A DNA stretch of 64,000 nt from the NCBI RefSeq assembly GCF_003700275.1, contig NZ_RBRE01000035.1:50636-114635 (forward strand). Reading direction: 5' to 3'. This document shows, piece after piece, positions 24,377 through 33,661 of this stretch. A program made the position numbers and the translations under genes. Source of the stretch: Pseudomonas cichorii (GTDB lineage: Bacteria; Pseudomonadota; Gammaproteobacteria; Pseudomonadales; Pseudomonadaceae). The notes beneath the pieces are model-generated. The model was given only the letters and a program-made list of their open reading frames with translations. It was not told where the DNA came from and searched no databases. The first letter of the stretch is position 1. Every line of letters starts with the position of its first letter.

Positions 24377-27300
24377 CAGTTGACCTTGATCTGGCCAAAG
24401 GCGGGTTTGGTTTCCAGGGCCTGATGCTGTGGCGCGTAGACCTGGGTGAAGCGCACCGGCGGCAGTTTGAACTGGCCTTTCTGCGAGAAGCGCACCAGAT
24501 GCCGTACACGCAGTTCGCCATTGAGGGTATCCACCGGAATCGCATAGGCCATTTGTCCCGGCTCGAAGCGGGCTTTCTCCAGCGCGCTCGGTTGGGTACC
24601 GGCCTTGCCCGTCAACTTGATGCCCCAGGTGGTGCGTTCGACATCGGCGCCGGCTGGCAGCGGAACTTCGATCATCCCGTAGCGCAGCGGCCTGGCCGCC
24701 TTGCTGGTGATGATCACTTCGTCGAGGTACAGGCTGTCGCTGGACAAGGCCTTGCCATCGACCGCTTCAAGGCTGAACGTGAACGCTTCGGTTCCAGGCA
24801 CCAGTCGCGACAGACGCCGCGTGACAGTCACGGGCAGCGGATCGACTGGCGGCTGCCGGGTCTGGTAGCTGAGCAAGGCGCGCAACGGGCGCTCCTGGGT
24901 TCCCGACAGCGACAACACGGCAGGTACCGGGCCAGCGCCCTGCCAGATCCAGTACATTTCACCGCTATCGCCGTATCGTTTCTTCCAGCCCTCACCCGGT
25001 GCCAGCGCGATGGTCGGCGAAGCCTGCTGGATACTGTTCTGCAACCAGCTCAAGGCCAGCGCGCGTTCCAGGGTCGATTGCTGGGGCAACAGGCGTTGCA
25101 GCAGCGCTTGCGCACGGGCCTGATCGAAGCCTTGCAGCGACAGGTTCAGGGCTTCGGCAAACGGTTGGGAACTGACCGCCAGACGCTGTTGCGCTTCTGG
25201 CAATTGACGACTGAACCCATCCGTCAGTGGCACCTTCGACTGTCGAGCCAGGGAAGCGGTCAAGGCACGCGCCGCCGCCAGTCCCAAGGCCGAATCCGGA
25301 TCGCTCATGACCAGACTGTCTTCGCCACTGTCCATCAGGTTGGCCTGGGCACCCTCGCCTGCCTTGGCCAAATCCTCCATCAAGCCACTGAGCAATGTAT
25401 TGACCGGCAACTGCATCTGTCTGGCGAACGACAGGATCAGCGCCCGCTGCAACAGCGGCGTGTCTTTCGCCTGCGTCGCATACACATCCAGCACCCGTTG
25501 CCAGTGCTCCGGCGGCAGGCTCAGCTCCAGTGCCTTGCTGGCATGCCAGTCGGCGTAATAGGCATACGCGGTGAGGAACGCATCCGGTTTCAGATCCTGC
25601 CCCCACCAGGTAAAGCTCGCCGAAGGACCGGCCATCTGCACCAGCCGCAAACGGCTGTTCTGCATGATCAGACGCAGGCGATCACGGACTTGCGGGCTGG
25701 ATGCCAGGACCGGATAGGCAATGCCCAGCGGCAACAGCCGGCTGGCAGTCTGTTCGACCCCGCCATATGGATAGCTGAGCAAATCGTCGAGTGCCGAACG
25801 GAACAGCGCTTGCGGACTGTCATCCAGACGCAGGCGGATAGCCGTTGCATCCGCTGGCAAGGTCAGCGGGTTTTCGCCACTGACGGCGTCCAGGCTCTGG
25901 CTTTGCGTCACCTGCCAGCCTTCCCCGGTCGCGCTCAGGCTCACGGCCAGGGCATCTGCGACTTTTCCGTCCTGAAGCAGCTCGGCACGCCACTCGCCAC
26001 TGGCCAGGGCAAACGCCGGCAGCGCGATGTAGTTGATGCCGTTGTTCAGGGTGACCGGCACACGTTGCTCGGCGCCGCCGTAATGCACCAGCAGTTCGGC
26101 CTTGAGCGGCTTGTCGGCCTGGCTGAAGGCGAATATCCCCAGATCAGGCTGGTCGCCTGCACGGAAACGGGTCGGGCCACTCCACTTCAGGTACAACGGT
26201 TTTTCCGAGCGCACGAACTGCTTCTTCTGGCCGACCTGTCCGTTCTGATCGATGGCCCGGGCGGTGATCCGCCAGCGGGTCAGCGAGTCCGGCATCTTGA
26301 AGGTAAAGCGCACCTTGCCATTGGCATCGGTCACCAGTTCCGGCTCCCAGGCAGCAGTGTCCACGTCTTCACGGCGCGGCCGCTCCAGCACCTTGACCCC
26401 GCGCTCGCTGCGGTTGGCCTTGCCCGGCGCCGTCGGGCTGCCCGGCAACGCCACGTCATAGCTGATGAACGACAGGCTGGCGCTGGTGCGCACGTTGTTG
26501 CGCCGTGGGTGATAGAAGAACTGGTCGATGGTCGGGGCAATTTCCGGTTGCAGTGCGTAGACCATCTCGTCCACCACGCTGACCGTCAGGTGCGCCGGCA
26601 CAGGTTTGCCGGCGAACTGGGTGCTCAGGTCCACCGATACGGTGTCACCGGGCCGATAGTCCTGTTTGTCGGTAGTGATGGCCACATCGATCTGCGGCGC
26701 CACGACCTTGATCCCGGCGTTCTGGAAGCTGTATTGGCCGCCCTTGGTGTAGAGGACCGAGAAAGTCAGGTTCGGCGCAAAGCTGTCCTTGACGGCAATC
26801 CGCGCACGGTATTGGGTGTCATTGAGCTTTTCCATGTTCAGCCAGTCGCCGCCTTTGGACAGCAGGGCGGTGGCCTCGACCTTGTCGCGTTCCAGCGACA
26901 GCAAGGCATCGCCGACCGGCTCCGGGAACGTGATCAACGCCAGGGCCTCGTCGCCGACCCGGTATTCGGGCTTGTCGAAGACGATTTCCACCGTGCCCGG
27001 CACGGCCTTGACGCCATCTCCGGTGACCGAATGGCCGGTGGCGCCGATCAGGCGCCCATGCTCGTCCATCAAGGTCAGGTTGTAGGTACCCGGACGCTCG
27101 AAACTCAGACTGAAGTCCTTGTCTGCTGCACCGAGCTTGCCGCCGCCACTGCTCTGATCTTCCAGGCGCAACCACTTGTAGCTGCTCGGCGTAAGCGTCT
27201 TGCCCTGTTCGCTGCCACCTTCATTCAGATAGCTGAATACAACTTTCTCGCCCACCGCACTGAAACGCTGCACAGCACTCAGGCGGAAACTGGCGGCGCC

Positions 27301-28950
27301 ACGGTCGATGAGGATTTCCTTGGTGGTCTTGACCCGATACGCCGCGCCGTCACTGGCAAACACGCTGAGCATGTAGCGGCTCGGCTTGTCGGCGGCAGGC
27401 AGGTCGAGGGTCGCGCTGCCCTTGGCATCGGTGGTCAGTTCAGTGCTGGTCAGCTCTACCGGGAATTGCCCGAGGTATTGCAGCTCGTTGTCGACCGTCG
27501 ACAGCTGCTGGGCACGCAGGCTCAGGCTTAACCTGGCATTGGCCACCGGTTTGCCGTCCGGGTACAACAGCAGCAGATTACCCTTCACCGGTTCGCCGGT
27601 GCCGTAATCCTGTTTGGCCAGATTCAGCGAAATCTCGAAGTGCGGCTTGATATATTCGGCGACACGAAAGGCGCTGCTGTAGGCCTGGTCCTTGTAGCTG
27701 AAACGCAATTCATAACCGCCCGCCACCGCATTGTCCGGCAACTGGAAACGGCCCTGGGCACCCGACTGGGCATCGAATTTCAACGGCAGCGATTGCAGCG
27801 CGGTGCCGGTGGCGTCGAGCACCGTCACTTCGACGTCGGCAGTACCCGGCGCCACTGAATCCCGGGCATTCTTGAACTCGCGACCGACGATTTTCAGCGA
27901 CACCCAATCCCCTGGCCGGTACAGCGGCCGGTCGGTAAAGGCATACAGCTTGGTGTCGTAGATTTCGCTGTCGTAATAGAAGTTCTCCGAAACGAAGACG
28001 CCGCCTTCCTGGTCTTCACCGATCACGAACGAGCGCTCGGGGCTGACGTGTTTCAGGCGCAGCAAACCCTGTTCATCCGTCTGGCCGCTGCTCATCACAC
28101 CCAGGCCATCGGTCCACAACACATTGGCCTTGGGCACCGAGCGGCCTTCGTTTTTACCCGCAGCCCAGACCAGCAGCTCGTCACCGGCGATCTTGCTTAC
28201 CGCAACGGTGTTGGAGACGAAAACCATGGTCGTGGCGCGGTACTTGCCGATCAACGCTTCCACCAGATACAGGCCCGGCTTCAACTGGCCCAACGGGATG
28301 TAGACATTGCCCGGCACCACGGTGACGAACTTGCTGGACGAACCGCTCAGGTCTACCCCTGCCGGCGGCTGGATCGGTTTTGCCTCCCACAGCGGATAAC
28401 GGAACTGGCTGACCACCGGCAAGCCCGGAATCAGTGCGAACTGGGGCTGAGCGTCGTAGGGAGTCGGCGCAACCATGGCGTTGCCCATTTTCAGTTCAGG
28501 TACCTCTTCAGTCACCTGTTTGCGCGACTCGTAGGAAAACGCCCGCTGCATGACCCGGCGCGAGGTGCGATACCAGTTGTCCCACAGGTAAGCGAGGGTA
28601 TTGGACAAGCCTTCGCCCTTGAACTGCCCTTCACTGACGACTCGGTGCAGGTTCTTCTGGCGCTTGAGGAAGTCCAGCGGCTTGTCGATACGGTACACGC
28701 GAATATCCGCGCCGCCATAAGGCTCCATGCGAAAGCGGCGATAGTCGCGCCCAGGCGCCTCCAGGCGTACCAACGCCTGTTCATTGCTGGAAAAGCTGCT
28801 GTCGGCCAGCAGGAAAAAGCTTTCGCCGGACACCGGGCTGTAGCCGCTCGGCGCGACGCTGTCTTCGGCATTGACGGGGGCCAACGGGATCAGCAACGTC
28901 GCCAGCAAGGAAATCAGAGAGCAGATACGCGGCATGCGGGCACCGGTCAT
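24376..28950 (-). CDS. magD: Bacterial alpha2-macroglobulin, thioester-less type (YfaS/MagD-like)
   Basis: 1524 residues from ATG 28950 (ATGA overlap with the DUF1175 stop); upstream in-frame extension is antisense noise. Signal peptide [23 protein letters not shown] follows. Successive MG domains, the MG-bait region, a GVEQ segment in [18 protein letters not shown] (about residue 1060) and the alpha/alpha-toroid and receptor-binding-like C-terminus are visible. In thioester members the motif is CxEQ; here the Cys is Gly, so no covalent protease trapping through a thioester is possible. P. aeruginosa MagD is likewise thioester-less and links to the periplasmic murein machinery. A role in shielding the periplasm or cell wall against foreign proteases is inferred. 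Confidence 0.95.
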   Translation of the reverse strand: MTGARMPRICSLISLLATLLIPLAPVNAEDSVAPSGYSPVSGESFFLLADSSFSSNEQALVRLEAPGRDYRRFRMEPYGGADIRVYRIDKPLDFLKRQKNLHRVVSEGQFKGEGLSNTLAYLWDNWYRTSRRVMQRAFSYESRKQVTEEVPELKMGNAMVAPTPYDAQPQFALIPGLPVVSQFRYPLWEAKPIQPPAGVDLSGSSSKFVTVVPGNVYIPLGQLKPGLYLVEALIGKYRATTMVFVSNTVAVSKIAGDELLVWAAGKNEGRSVPKANVLWTDGLGVMSSGQTDEQGLLRLKHVSPERSFVIGEDQEGGVFVSENFYYDSEIYDTKLYAFTDRPLYRPGDWVSLKIVGREFKNARDSVAPGTADVEVTVLDATGTALQSLPLKFDAQSGAQGRFQLPDNAVAGGYELRFSYKDQAYSSAFRVAEYIKPHFEISLNLAKQDYGTGEPVKGNLLLLYPDGKPVANARLSLSLRAQQLSTVDNELQYLGQFPVELTSTELTTDAKGSATLDLPAADKPSRYMLSVFASDGAAYRVKTTKEILIDRGAASFRLSAVQRFSAVGEKVVFSYLNEGGSEQGKTLTPSSYKWLRLEDQSSGGGKLGAADKDFSLSFERPGTYNLTLMDEHGRLIGATGHSVTGDGVKAVPGTVEIVFDKPEYRVGDEALALITFPEPVGDALLSLERDKVEATALLSKGGDWLNMEKLNDTQYRARIAVKDSFAPNLTFSVLYTKGGQYSFQNAGIKVVAPQIDVAITTDKQDYRPGDTVSVDLSTQFAGKPVPAHLTVSVVDEMVYALQPEIAPTIDQFFYHPRRNNVRTSASLSFISYDVALPGSPTAPGKANRSERGVKVLERPRREDVDTAAWEPELVTDANGKVRFTFKMPDSLTRWRITARAIDQNGQVGQKKQFVRSEKPLYLKWSGPTRFRAGDQPDLGIFAFSQADKPLKAELLVHYGGAEQRVPVTLNNGINYIALPAFALASGEWRAELLQDGKVADALAVSLSATGEGWQVTQSQSLDAVSGENPLTLPADATAIRLRLDDSPQALFRSALDDLLSYPYGGVEQTASRLLPLGIAYPVLASSPQVRDRLRLIMQNSRLRLVQMAGPSASFTWWGQDLKPDAFLTAYAYYADWHASKALELSLPPEHWQRVLDVYATQAKDTPLLQRALILSFARQMQLPVNTLLSGLMEDLAKAGEGAQANLMDSGEDSLVMSDPDSALGLAAARALTASLARQSKVPLTDGFSRQLPEAQQRLAVSSQPFAEALNLSLQGFDQARAQALLQRLLPQQSTLERALALSWLQNSIQQASPTIALAPGEGWKKRYGDSGEMYWIWQGAGPVPAVLSLSGTQERPLRALLSYQTRQPPVDPLPVTVTRRLSRLVPGTEAFTFSLEAVDGKALSSDSLYLDEVIITSKAARPLRYGMIEVPLPAGADVERTTWGIKLTGKAGTQPSALEKARFEPGQMAYAIPVDTLNGELRVRHLVRFSQKGQFKLPPVRFTQVYAPQHQALETKPAFGQIKVN

Positions 28951-29585
28951 TGGGTGAGAAAGTTGAGTCGATAGACGCCGATGAAGTTGGGGTTGGCAGC
29001 GTCGGGTATCCATCGGGTGTCCTTCCATGTCATGAGTTGCTGCAGGCTCGCGGAGCGCATGCCGTTGTCGGTCGGGGTGGTGGTGCCGGTGTGATAGGCG
29101 ATGTAGCGGCCCATCCAGATCATCAGGTGCTGGTCGTCGCCCTGATCGAAGAACATCAGGTCGCCGGGCCTGGCCTGGGCCATGTCGCGACCCACCAGAT
29201 GGCTGTTGAACTGAATCAGCTTGATCGCGTTGACATACGGCCCGACCTTGCCACCACCTTGCTGCCATTGCTGGGCGAACCCGCGCTGGGCCTCGCTCAG
29301 TTGCAGTTCCGGTGGCAGGTAACGGTTCGACAGGCCATTGCTGCGCAGCCATTTTTCATCGTGAACCTTCAGCGCCTCGTTGCTGGCAAAGCGCACCAGC
29401 CCGGCACAATCCTGTTGGTACCAGCGCGGGCTGGGCCCCTGGGACAGCTGTTCCTGGGCGATACGCACGAACCAGGCACGAAACACCTGGGATTGCTGGG
29501 CGTCGAGCGGCGGCGTCTCGGCAACCGATACACGACTGCCCAGCAACATCGCCAACACCATCAAGCTTCTGGCCAGCGTTCTCAC
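28947..29585 (-). CDS. magC: DUF1175 protein with NlpC/P60-like active-site pattern (YfaT/MagC-like)
   Basis: 212 residues from GTG 29585, which overlaps the DUF2138 stop as GTGA; a longer start (29612) is less likely. Signal peptide [23 protein letters not shown]. The mature part has [10 protein letters not shown] (Cys 60) and [19 protein letters not shown] (His 153), followed by YIAYHTG. This is the layout of NlpC/P60 cysteine peptidases (D-C-x-G-L, then G-D-L-x-F-F ... H), so a peptidoglycan amidase or peptidase activity is plausible though untested. Second coupled gene before the macroglobulin. Confidence 0.85.
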   Translation of the reverse strand: MRTLARSLMVLAMLLGSRVSVAETPPLDAQQSQVFRAWFVRIAQEQLSQGPSPRWYQQDCAGLVRFASNEALKVHDEKWLRSNGLSNRYLPPELQLSEAQRGFAQQWQQGGGKVGPYVNAIKLIQFNSHLVGRDMAQARPGDLMFFDQGDDQHLMIWMGRYIAYHTGTTTPTDNGMRSASLQQLMTWKDTRWIPDAANPNFIGVYRLNFLTQ

Positions 29586-31348
29586 AGGGCCTTCCACTCC
29601 AGCGGCAACCATTGCCAGTGGCCATCGGGCTCAGTGCCTTGCGGCAGCGTGAGGGCATATTTGCCGTAGCTGCCGAGCTTGCGCAATTTGGGAATCAGGT
29701 GAGTCTGCGCGGCGTTATAGAACACCGGTTCCATATCCCTGGGCAGGCTGCCGAGGGTTTCCTGTTGCATCAACTGCGCCATGGAGTCCGGACTGAAGTA
29801 GATCGGCACCAGCACGTCCCCGGGCAATACGTCGGCCAACGGAGGGAAGCGTTTATCCAGGGTGCCAAGTGCCTTGTCCACCAGCTTGTCGTCGAGGGAA
29901 AACAGCAGCGTCGAGCCGTGGCGCGCCAGGCTGACTTTCATGAATGCCTTGCCGGTGATTGCGTCCGGATTCTCGGCATCCCTGGCCGGATACGGACCGA
30001 AGTTGCTGCTGACCTGGCGCTGCCACTGGCGGCTTTCACCCTCCTGCTTCTCGACCACCGGAAATATCTTCCCGGCGACGTTGCCTTCATAGGCACCGAC
30101 CATCGAGCCAAACAGGCTGCCCAGCTCGGCGTCGAGTGTGGCGCTGCTGTTCGGTTTCAGGCTGGCGACCAGCAGCGGTGTGTACAGCCGCGAGCCGGCA
30201 TACCAGCACAAACCTGCAGCACCGGCGATGTGTTCGGTCAGGCCCTGGGCCACGGACTCTTCAGCACCGAGCTTCACCAGCAACGGCTTCTGCTGGGCTG
30301 CCGCCAGCGGCAACGTCACACAGGCGCTGGCGCCCATTGGCATGGCCTGCCAGATCGGCTTGAAATCGAAATCCGGCTGGTTCTCCAGCTCGTCCATGGC
30401 AAGAAAGCTGTGCCAGCCCTTGTCGTCCATGTCGAAACGCAGCCCGGAGAAGTTGGGGATGAAACGCTGATATCCCATGGCCAGGACGCTGGAATTGACC
30501 GACAGCCGATGCTTCACGGCGGATGCTCGCGCTTGCAGGCCGAAGGCTTCGGTAAACAGCTTTTCACCACCCAGCAGTGCGGCAATCGCCTGGGTCGAGA
30601 CGCTGCCTGGAACTTGCGAGGTTTCGTCTTGCGCGTCGTCAGGCTGGCTCGCGCTGGCATCGGCCATCTCGTGGGTCGCGGTGTCCGGGCCGGAGAGCTT
30701 GGCCGGGTTGGACAGCACGACCAGTTTGTCGCCATGGGAAGCGAACACCAGCGACTTGCTGGCGTTGTAACTCAGTTGATAGAGCGGTACTTCATCGCTG
30801 CCGACTTTCAGCTCACCGATCCTGTTCAACTGCTTGTCGTACAGCACTTTCAGCAGTGGTTCCAGGACCTTGGCCAGGCCTGCGCGATCCATGACCAGCA
30901 GGAAGTCCTTGAGCCGGCCGTCCTTGCCGCGCCACAAGGCGATGTCTGCCGGTTGATCGAAAAGCTGCTCGATCAGGTTGTCCTGCAACTTGAGGTCGTA
31001 TTCGTAGATGATCCTGCGCAGACTGCCGATCAGGCCAAGACGATCAGCGTGGGTCTGGTAATAGAACACGAAGTCTTCGGTCAGGGTTTCCTTGAGGAAC
31101 GGCACTGCCAGCATGTCCTTGGGCAACTGGCTCAAGGAGCTGGTTTCCAGCAGACCGTCCGGACGACTCATGCCCAGCCTGTCACTGGCGATCTCGGCCA
31201 TTGGCGCCTTGGGCTTGTGCATGAACCAGCCCAGCCCGACCGCCCCGCCAGCCACCAGGCACAGTCCGGCCAGAAGCACTGGCCAGCGACGGGGAGATTG
31301 GGCAACCGGCGCCTGGGGAGCCGCTGTTGATGTGGACTTCTCGCTCAT
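29582..31348 (-). CDS. magB: DUF2138 membrane-anchored protein (YfaA/MagB-like)
   Basis: 588 residues from ATG 31348; a GTG at 31360 in the same frame is an alternative. A short cytoplasmic tail is followed by one membrane helix ([23 protein letters not shown], about residues 20-42) and a large periplasmic domain ([23 protein letters not shown], then [18 protein letters not shown]). This is the DUF2138 family, found with YfaS-type macroglobulins. It would tether the complex to the inner membrane. It lies 36 bp after the DUF2135 gene. Confidence 0.88.
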   Translation of the reverse strand: MSEKSTSTAAPQAPVAQSPRRWPVLLAGLCLVAGGAVGLGWFMHKPKAPMAEIASDRLGMSRPDGLLETSSLSQLPKDMLAVPFLKETLTEDFVFYYQTHADRLGLIGSLRRIIYEYDLKLQDNLIEQLFDQPADIALWRGKDGRLKDFLLVMDRAGLAKVLEPLLKVLYDKQLNRIGELKVGSDEVPLYQLSYNASKSLVFASHGDKLVVLSNPAKLSGPDTATHEMADASASQPDDAQDETSQVPGSVSTQAIAALLGGEKLFTEAFGLQARASAVKHRLSVNSSVLAMGYQRFIPNFSGLRFDMDDKGWHSFLAMDELENQPDFDFKPIWQAMPMGASACVTLPLAAAQQKPLLVKLGAEESVAQGLTEHIAGAAGLCWYAGSRLYTPLLVASLKPNSSATLDAELGSLFGSMVGAYEGNVAGKIFPVVEKQEGESRQWQRQVSSNFGPYPARDAENPDAITGKAFMKVSLARHGSTLLFSLDDKLVDKALGTLDKRFPPLADVLPGDVLVPIYFSPDSMAQLMQQETLGSLPRDMEPVFYNAAQTHLIPKLRKLGSYGKYALTLPQGTEPDGHWQWLPLEWKAL

Positions 31349-31383
31349 GTTTACAAGCACTCACTCATCCGTGTTACGAGTTA

Positions 31384-32247
31384 TCAATAGTTGAAAGTCT
31401 TGACCAGCAGCAAGTCACCGATAGAGCGCAGGGGCACGATGAATGTCTCGCGTTTTTCGTTGACGGTATTTTCGTTGAGCACCAGATTGATCTGGGAAGT
31501 GATCACTTCCTGACTGTTGCTGGTTTCCTCGAAGTTGTAGCCGCCGTTGCCGAAATTGCCCCAGTAGTTCACGTAGACCAGATAGGTGCCATGCATGGGC
31601 GCGGTCATGGTGAACATCTCCGGCCCGGGACCATCGACGCCATCGGGGTCCAGGCCGCCACCGTTGCTCAAGGCGGTATTGCCGAAAAACGCATGCTGCC
31701 CGTCCGGGGTCACGATATGCAGATCGATTTCGGCCTGCGGATCGTCCCAGCCCAGCACCACCCGAATCTGTGCCGGAGTGCGCTGGCTGTTGGCTTCATA
31801 GAACTGCACGCGCTTGAGGGATTTACCTTCCACACTGCGCACTTCGACACTGTTGGAGCCCGCGCCAAACGCATATGGCCGGGCAAACCGCCCTTCCTTG
31901 TCGGTGTACAGATTCAGTGGATTGCCGTTTACCGACAGCACGTGCGGCCCGCGCCGGTTGCCGATAGCCTTGATCTGGCCTTCGATCATTGTGCGGTTAC
32001 GCTGTACGCCACGGTCGATAGGCGGTGTCGGATAGGCGACTTGCGGATGCTCACTGCGATCCAGAAGGCCGTTATAGCGCCAGCCACCCACCGGCTCGGA
32101 AAGCGCTGCCGACGACTCGGCCCAGGCCGTGCTGGCCCAGGCAAACGTGGCCAGCAGAGTGAGCAAACAGCGCACAGGACCATTTCCTTTCGAGCGGCGC
32201 CTGAAGGCACCTCGATTTTCACCCTGCCTGTCATTGATAAAACGCAT
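31384..32247 (-). CDS. magA: DUF2135 periplasmic protein (YfaP/MagA-like), first gene of the operon
   Basis: 287 residues from ATG 32247, which is followed by a basic stretch and signal peptide (PVRCLLTLLATFAWASTAWA). The mature part has a beta-rich N-terminal domain (VNGNPLNLYTDKEGRFARPYAFG, carboxypeptidase-regulatory-like) and the DUF2135 core: DDPQAEIDLHIVTPDGQHAFF, then TYLVYVNYWGNFGNGGYNFEE. It ends SIGDLLLVKTFNY. The operon runs DUF2135, DUF2138, DUF1175, macroglobulin, DUF2300, lipoprotein, as in P. aeruginosa mag and partly in E. coli yfa. The promoter should lie in 32248-32417; I see no clear consensus there. Confidence 0.88.
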   Translation of the reverse strand: MRFINDRQGENRGAFRRRSKGNGPVRCLLTLLATFAWASTAWAESSAALSEPVGGWRYNGLLDRSEHPQVAYPTPPIDRGVQRNRTMIEGQIKAIGNRRGPHVLSVNGNPLNLYTDKEGRFARPYAFGAGSNSVEVRSVEGKSLKRVQFYEANSQRTPAQIRVVLGWDDPQAEIDLHIVTPDGQHAFFGNTALSNGGGLDPDGVDGPGPEMFTMTAPMHGTYLVYVNYWGNFGNGGYNFEETSNSQEVITSQINLVLNENTVNEKRETFIVPLRSIGDLLLVKTFNY

Positions 32248-32417
32248 TGAGGTACCCTGGTTTTCATGCAAGTCAGGCACGATATCCATACCGATCAAAG
32301 TAAATGACGTCTGAAACATAGACGAAAAATCCGCAAAATCATCCCGTTTGCCATATTCAGGGATGAGCCTTGCAGGAAGCCTTATACGGGCTTTTTCGCG
32401 AAGGGCAATGGAAGTAT

Positions 32418-32942
32418 CTAGCCCGGCACAACACCGCCTGTATCTTCACCCGGTATCGGGTCGACCGGGAACGTGCCCATGTCCTTGATATCACCCTCTT
32501 CCGACGGGCAACCACCGCTGGCCGGAAACCTCGCGACGATCTCGCGATTGATATACCAGTAGGCCCTTTCGTCCTCGAATTCCTGGTAGTAACACAGCGC
32601 CATGATGCGGCCGTCAAGCGTCGCCAGGATGGCCCAGTTGGTAGAACCACCACTGCGGCTGTCCCAGCCCGCGGCGAGCAAACGGTTACCCACCTTGAGG
32701 ATCGGGCTGATCATGTCTTCACCCAGCACTGCCTCCCTGATCGTATCGGTGGGCGCCGCCCTGGCGACCGCAGCCTGCACGCGAGGGTCTTCGATAAAAG
32801 CCGTGCCATTGACCTTTTCCCAGGGATACTTGCCGATATAGGCCTCAAGCGATCCCGGCGGCGATGAATTCTCGACCGGGCTCATTGCAAACGCACTCCA
32901 GGACAGCGCCCCCAGAACGGCACCCAGAAACAAGCACTTCAT
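32418..32942 (-). CDS. Secreted hypothetical protein
   Basis: 174 residues with a signal peptide (MKCLFLGAVLGALSWSAFA). The mature part has a compact domain: GSLEAYIGKYPWEKVNGTAFIEDPRVQAAV, a PILKVGNRLLAAGWDSRSGG strand pair, then NWAILATLDGRIMALCYYQE, followed by an acidic Pro/Gly tail. The pattern G-x-Y-P ... G-x-x-F-(x)2-P-x-V recurs in periplasmic proteins with an inhibitor-like fold (Ivy-related), but the Cys loop of Ivy is missing here, so this is a weak guess. A 20-bp dyad lies 54 bp upstream (32997-33016). Confidence 0.7.
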   Translation of the reverse strand: MKCLFLGAVLGALSWSAFAMSPVENSSPPGSLEAYIGKYPWEKVNGTAFIEDPRVQAAVARAAPTDTIREAVLGEDMISPILKVGNRLLAAGWDSRSGGSTNWAILATLDGRIMALCYYQEFEDERAYWYINREIVARFPASGGCPSEEGDIKDMGTFPVDPIPGEDTGGVVPG

Positions 32943-32996
32943 GGCATTTACCTGATTGATATTGCGTGGAATCTAACGGCAGGAAAGGTCTGCGCC

Positions 32997-33016
32997 AATA
33001 GTACGCATGTACTAGC
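32997..33016. promoter_or_regulatory. 20-bp dyad, site 4 of 4
   Basis: AATAGTACGCATGTACTAGC, with the perfect inner dyad AGTAC-GCAT-GTACT. It lies between the secreted-protein gene (start 32942, minus) and DUF2946 (start 33186, plus). Confidence 0.5.
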
Positions 33017-33064
33017 CGCTGTGGGACAAGGCTTGAACTCAGTACACAGCCGCTGACCAGCGAG

Positions 33065-33106
33065 TGTACGAGAAAAGCCGGCAAGCGAAGGTCAGGCAAG
33101 GCAAAA
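33065..33106. repeat. Diverged partial copy of the MITE-like element
   Basis: TGTACGAGAAAAGCCGGCA leads into a 23-nt block (33084-33106) identical to 5356-5378 inside the element at 5333-5488. The other end is not present, so this is a truncated or decayed copy. Confidence 0.6.
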
Positions 33107-33185
33107 ACCGGCCAGGGCTGGCGCAAGGCTCCCGTGGCCAAGTAAATCCACTATTGGCCCGACGGCCGGTGCTAGAATCGCGGCC

Positions 33186-33596
33186 ATGAAAATGTCTCGT
33201 GATGACCGTTCGATGATTGCCTGGGTGCTGTATTTCAGCGTCCTGTTCAGTCTGTTCGGCTGCGGTATTCATCACGGGCAGATGAGCGGCCTGAACCTCA
33301 GCGGGCTCAATGGCGGTTTCTGCGCCGAGGGCAATCAGGGCGGTGCCGGTATCGATCTGGGCAGTTCGGACCAGACCGGACAAGCCGCCGCCCAGTTCAG
33401 TTGTTCGCTGTGTTCCCTGTTCGGTGTCGCGGTGGCACTCAACGCCGACGCATGGAGCCTGGACTATCTACCGGTCAGTGCGAGCGCAGTGCTCAACGCG
33501 CCGTACCGCGCCCAACCGCCGCCACGCTATGTGTGGCCCTCGCTGAATCCTCGCGCCCCTCCGCACAACGTCCTCGCAGTGAATTCATCAGTCTGA
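33186..33596 (+). CDS. DUF2946 family protein
   Basis: 136 residues: N-terminal hydrophobic helix (MIAWVLYFSVLFSLFGCGIHHGQM), a Gly/Ser-rich middle, and the Cys pair FSCSLCSLFGVAVALNA near residues 77-93, typical of DUF2946. These small proteins are often encoded directly upstream of TonB-dependent receptors, some for copper; their role is unknown. Here the receptor starts 66 bp downstream. The His and Cys content would fit a metal link, which is inference. Confidence 0.8.
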   Translation: MKMSRDDRSMIAWVLYFSVLFSLFGCGIHHGQMSGLNLSGLNGGFCAEGNQGGAGIDLGSSDQTGQAAAQFSCSLCSLFGVAVALNADAWSLDYLPVSASAVLNAPYRAQPPPRYVWPSLNPRAPPHNVLAVNSSV

Positions 33597-33661
33597 TCCG
33601 CGCCACGACCTGATTGTCGTAGGCGGGCTCAGCCGTCACTTTTCGCGTGGAAACTGTTTTC

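Noticed and set aside
24424..27531. A 1035-codon open frame on the plus strand opposite the alpha2-macroglobulin gene
   Set aside because: It mirrors the coding strand of a high-GC gene, has no ribosome site and shows no domain; an antisense shadow.
29312..31330. A 672-codon open frame opposite the DUF2138 gene
   Set aside because: Low-complexity Gln/His/Arg-rich composition typical of antisense frames; the minus-strand gene has a membrane helix and family match.
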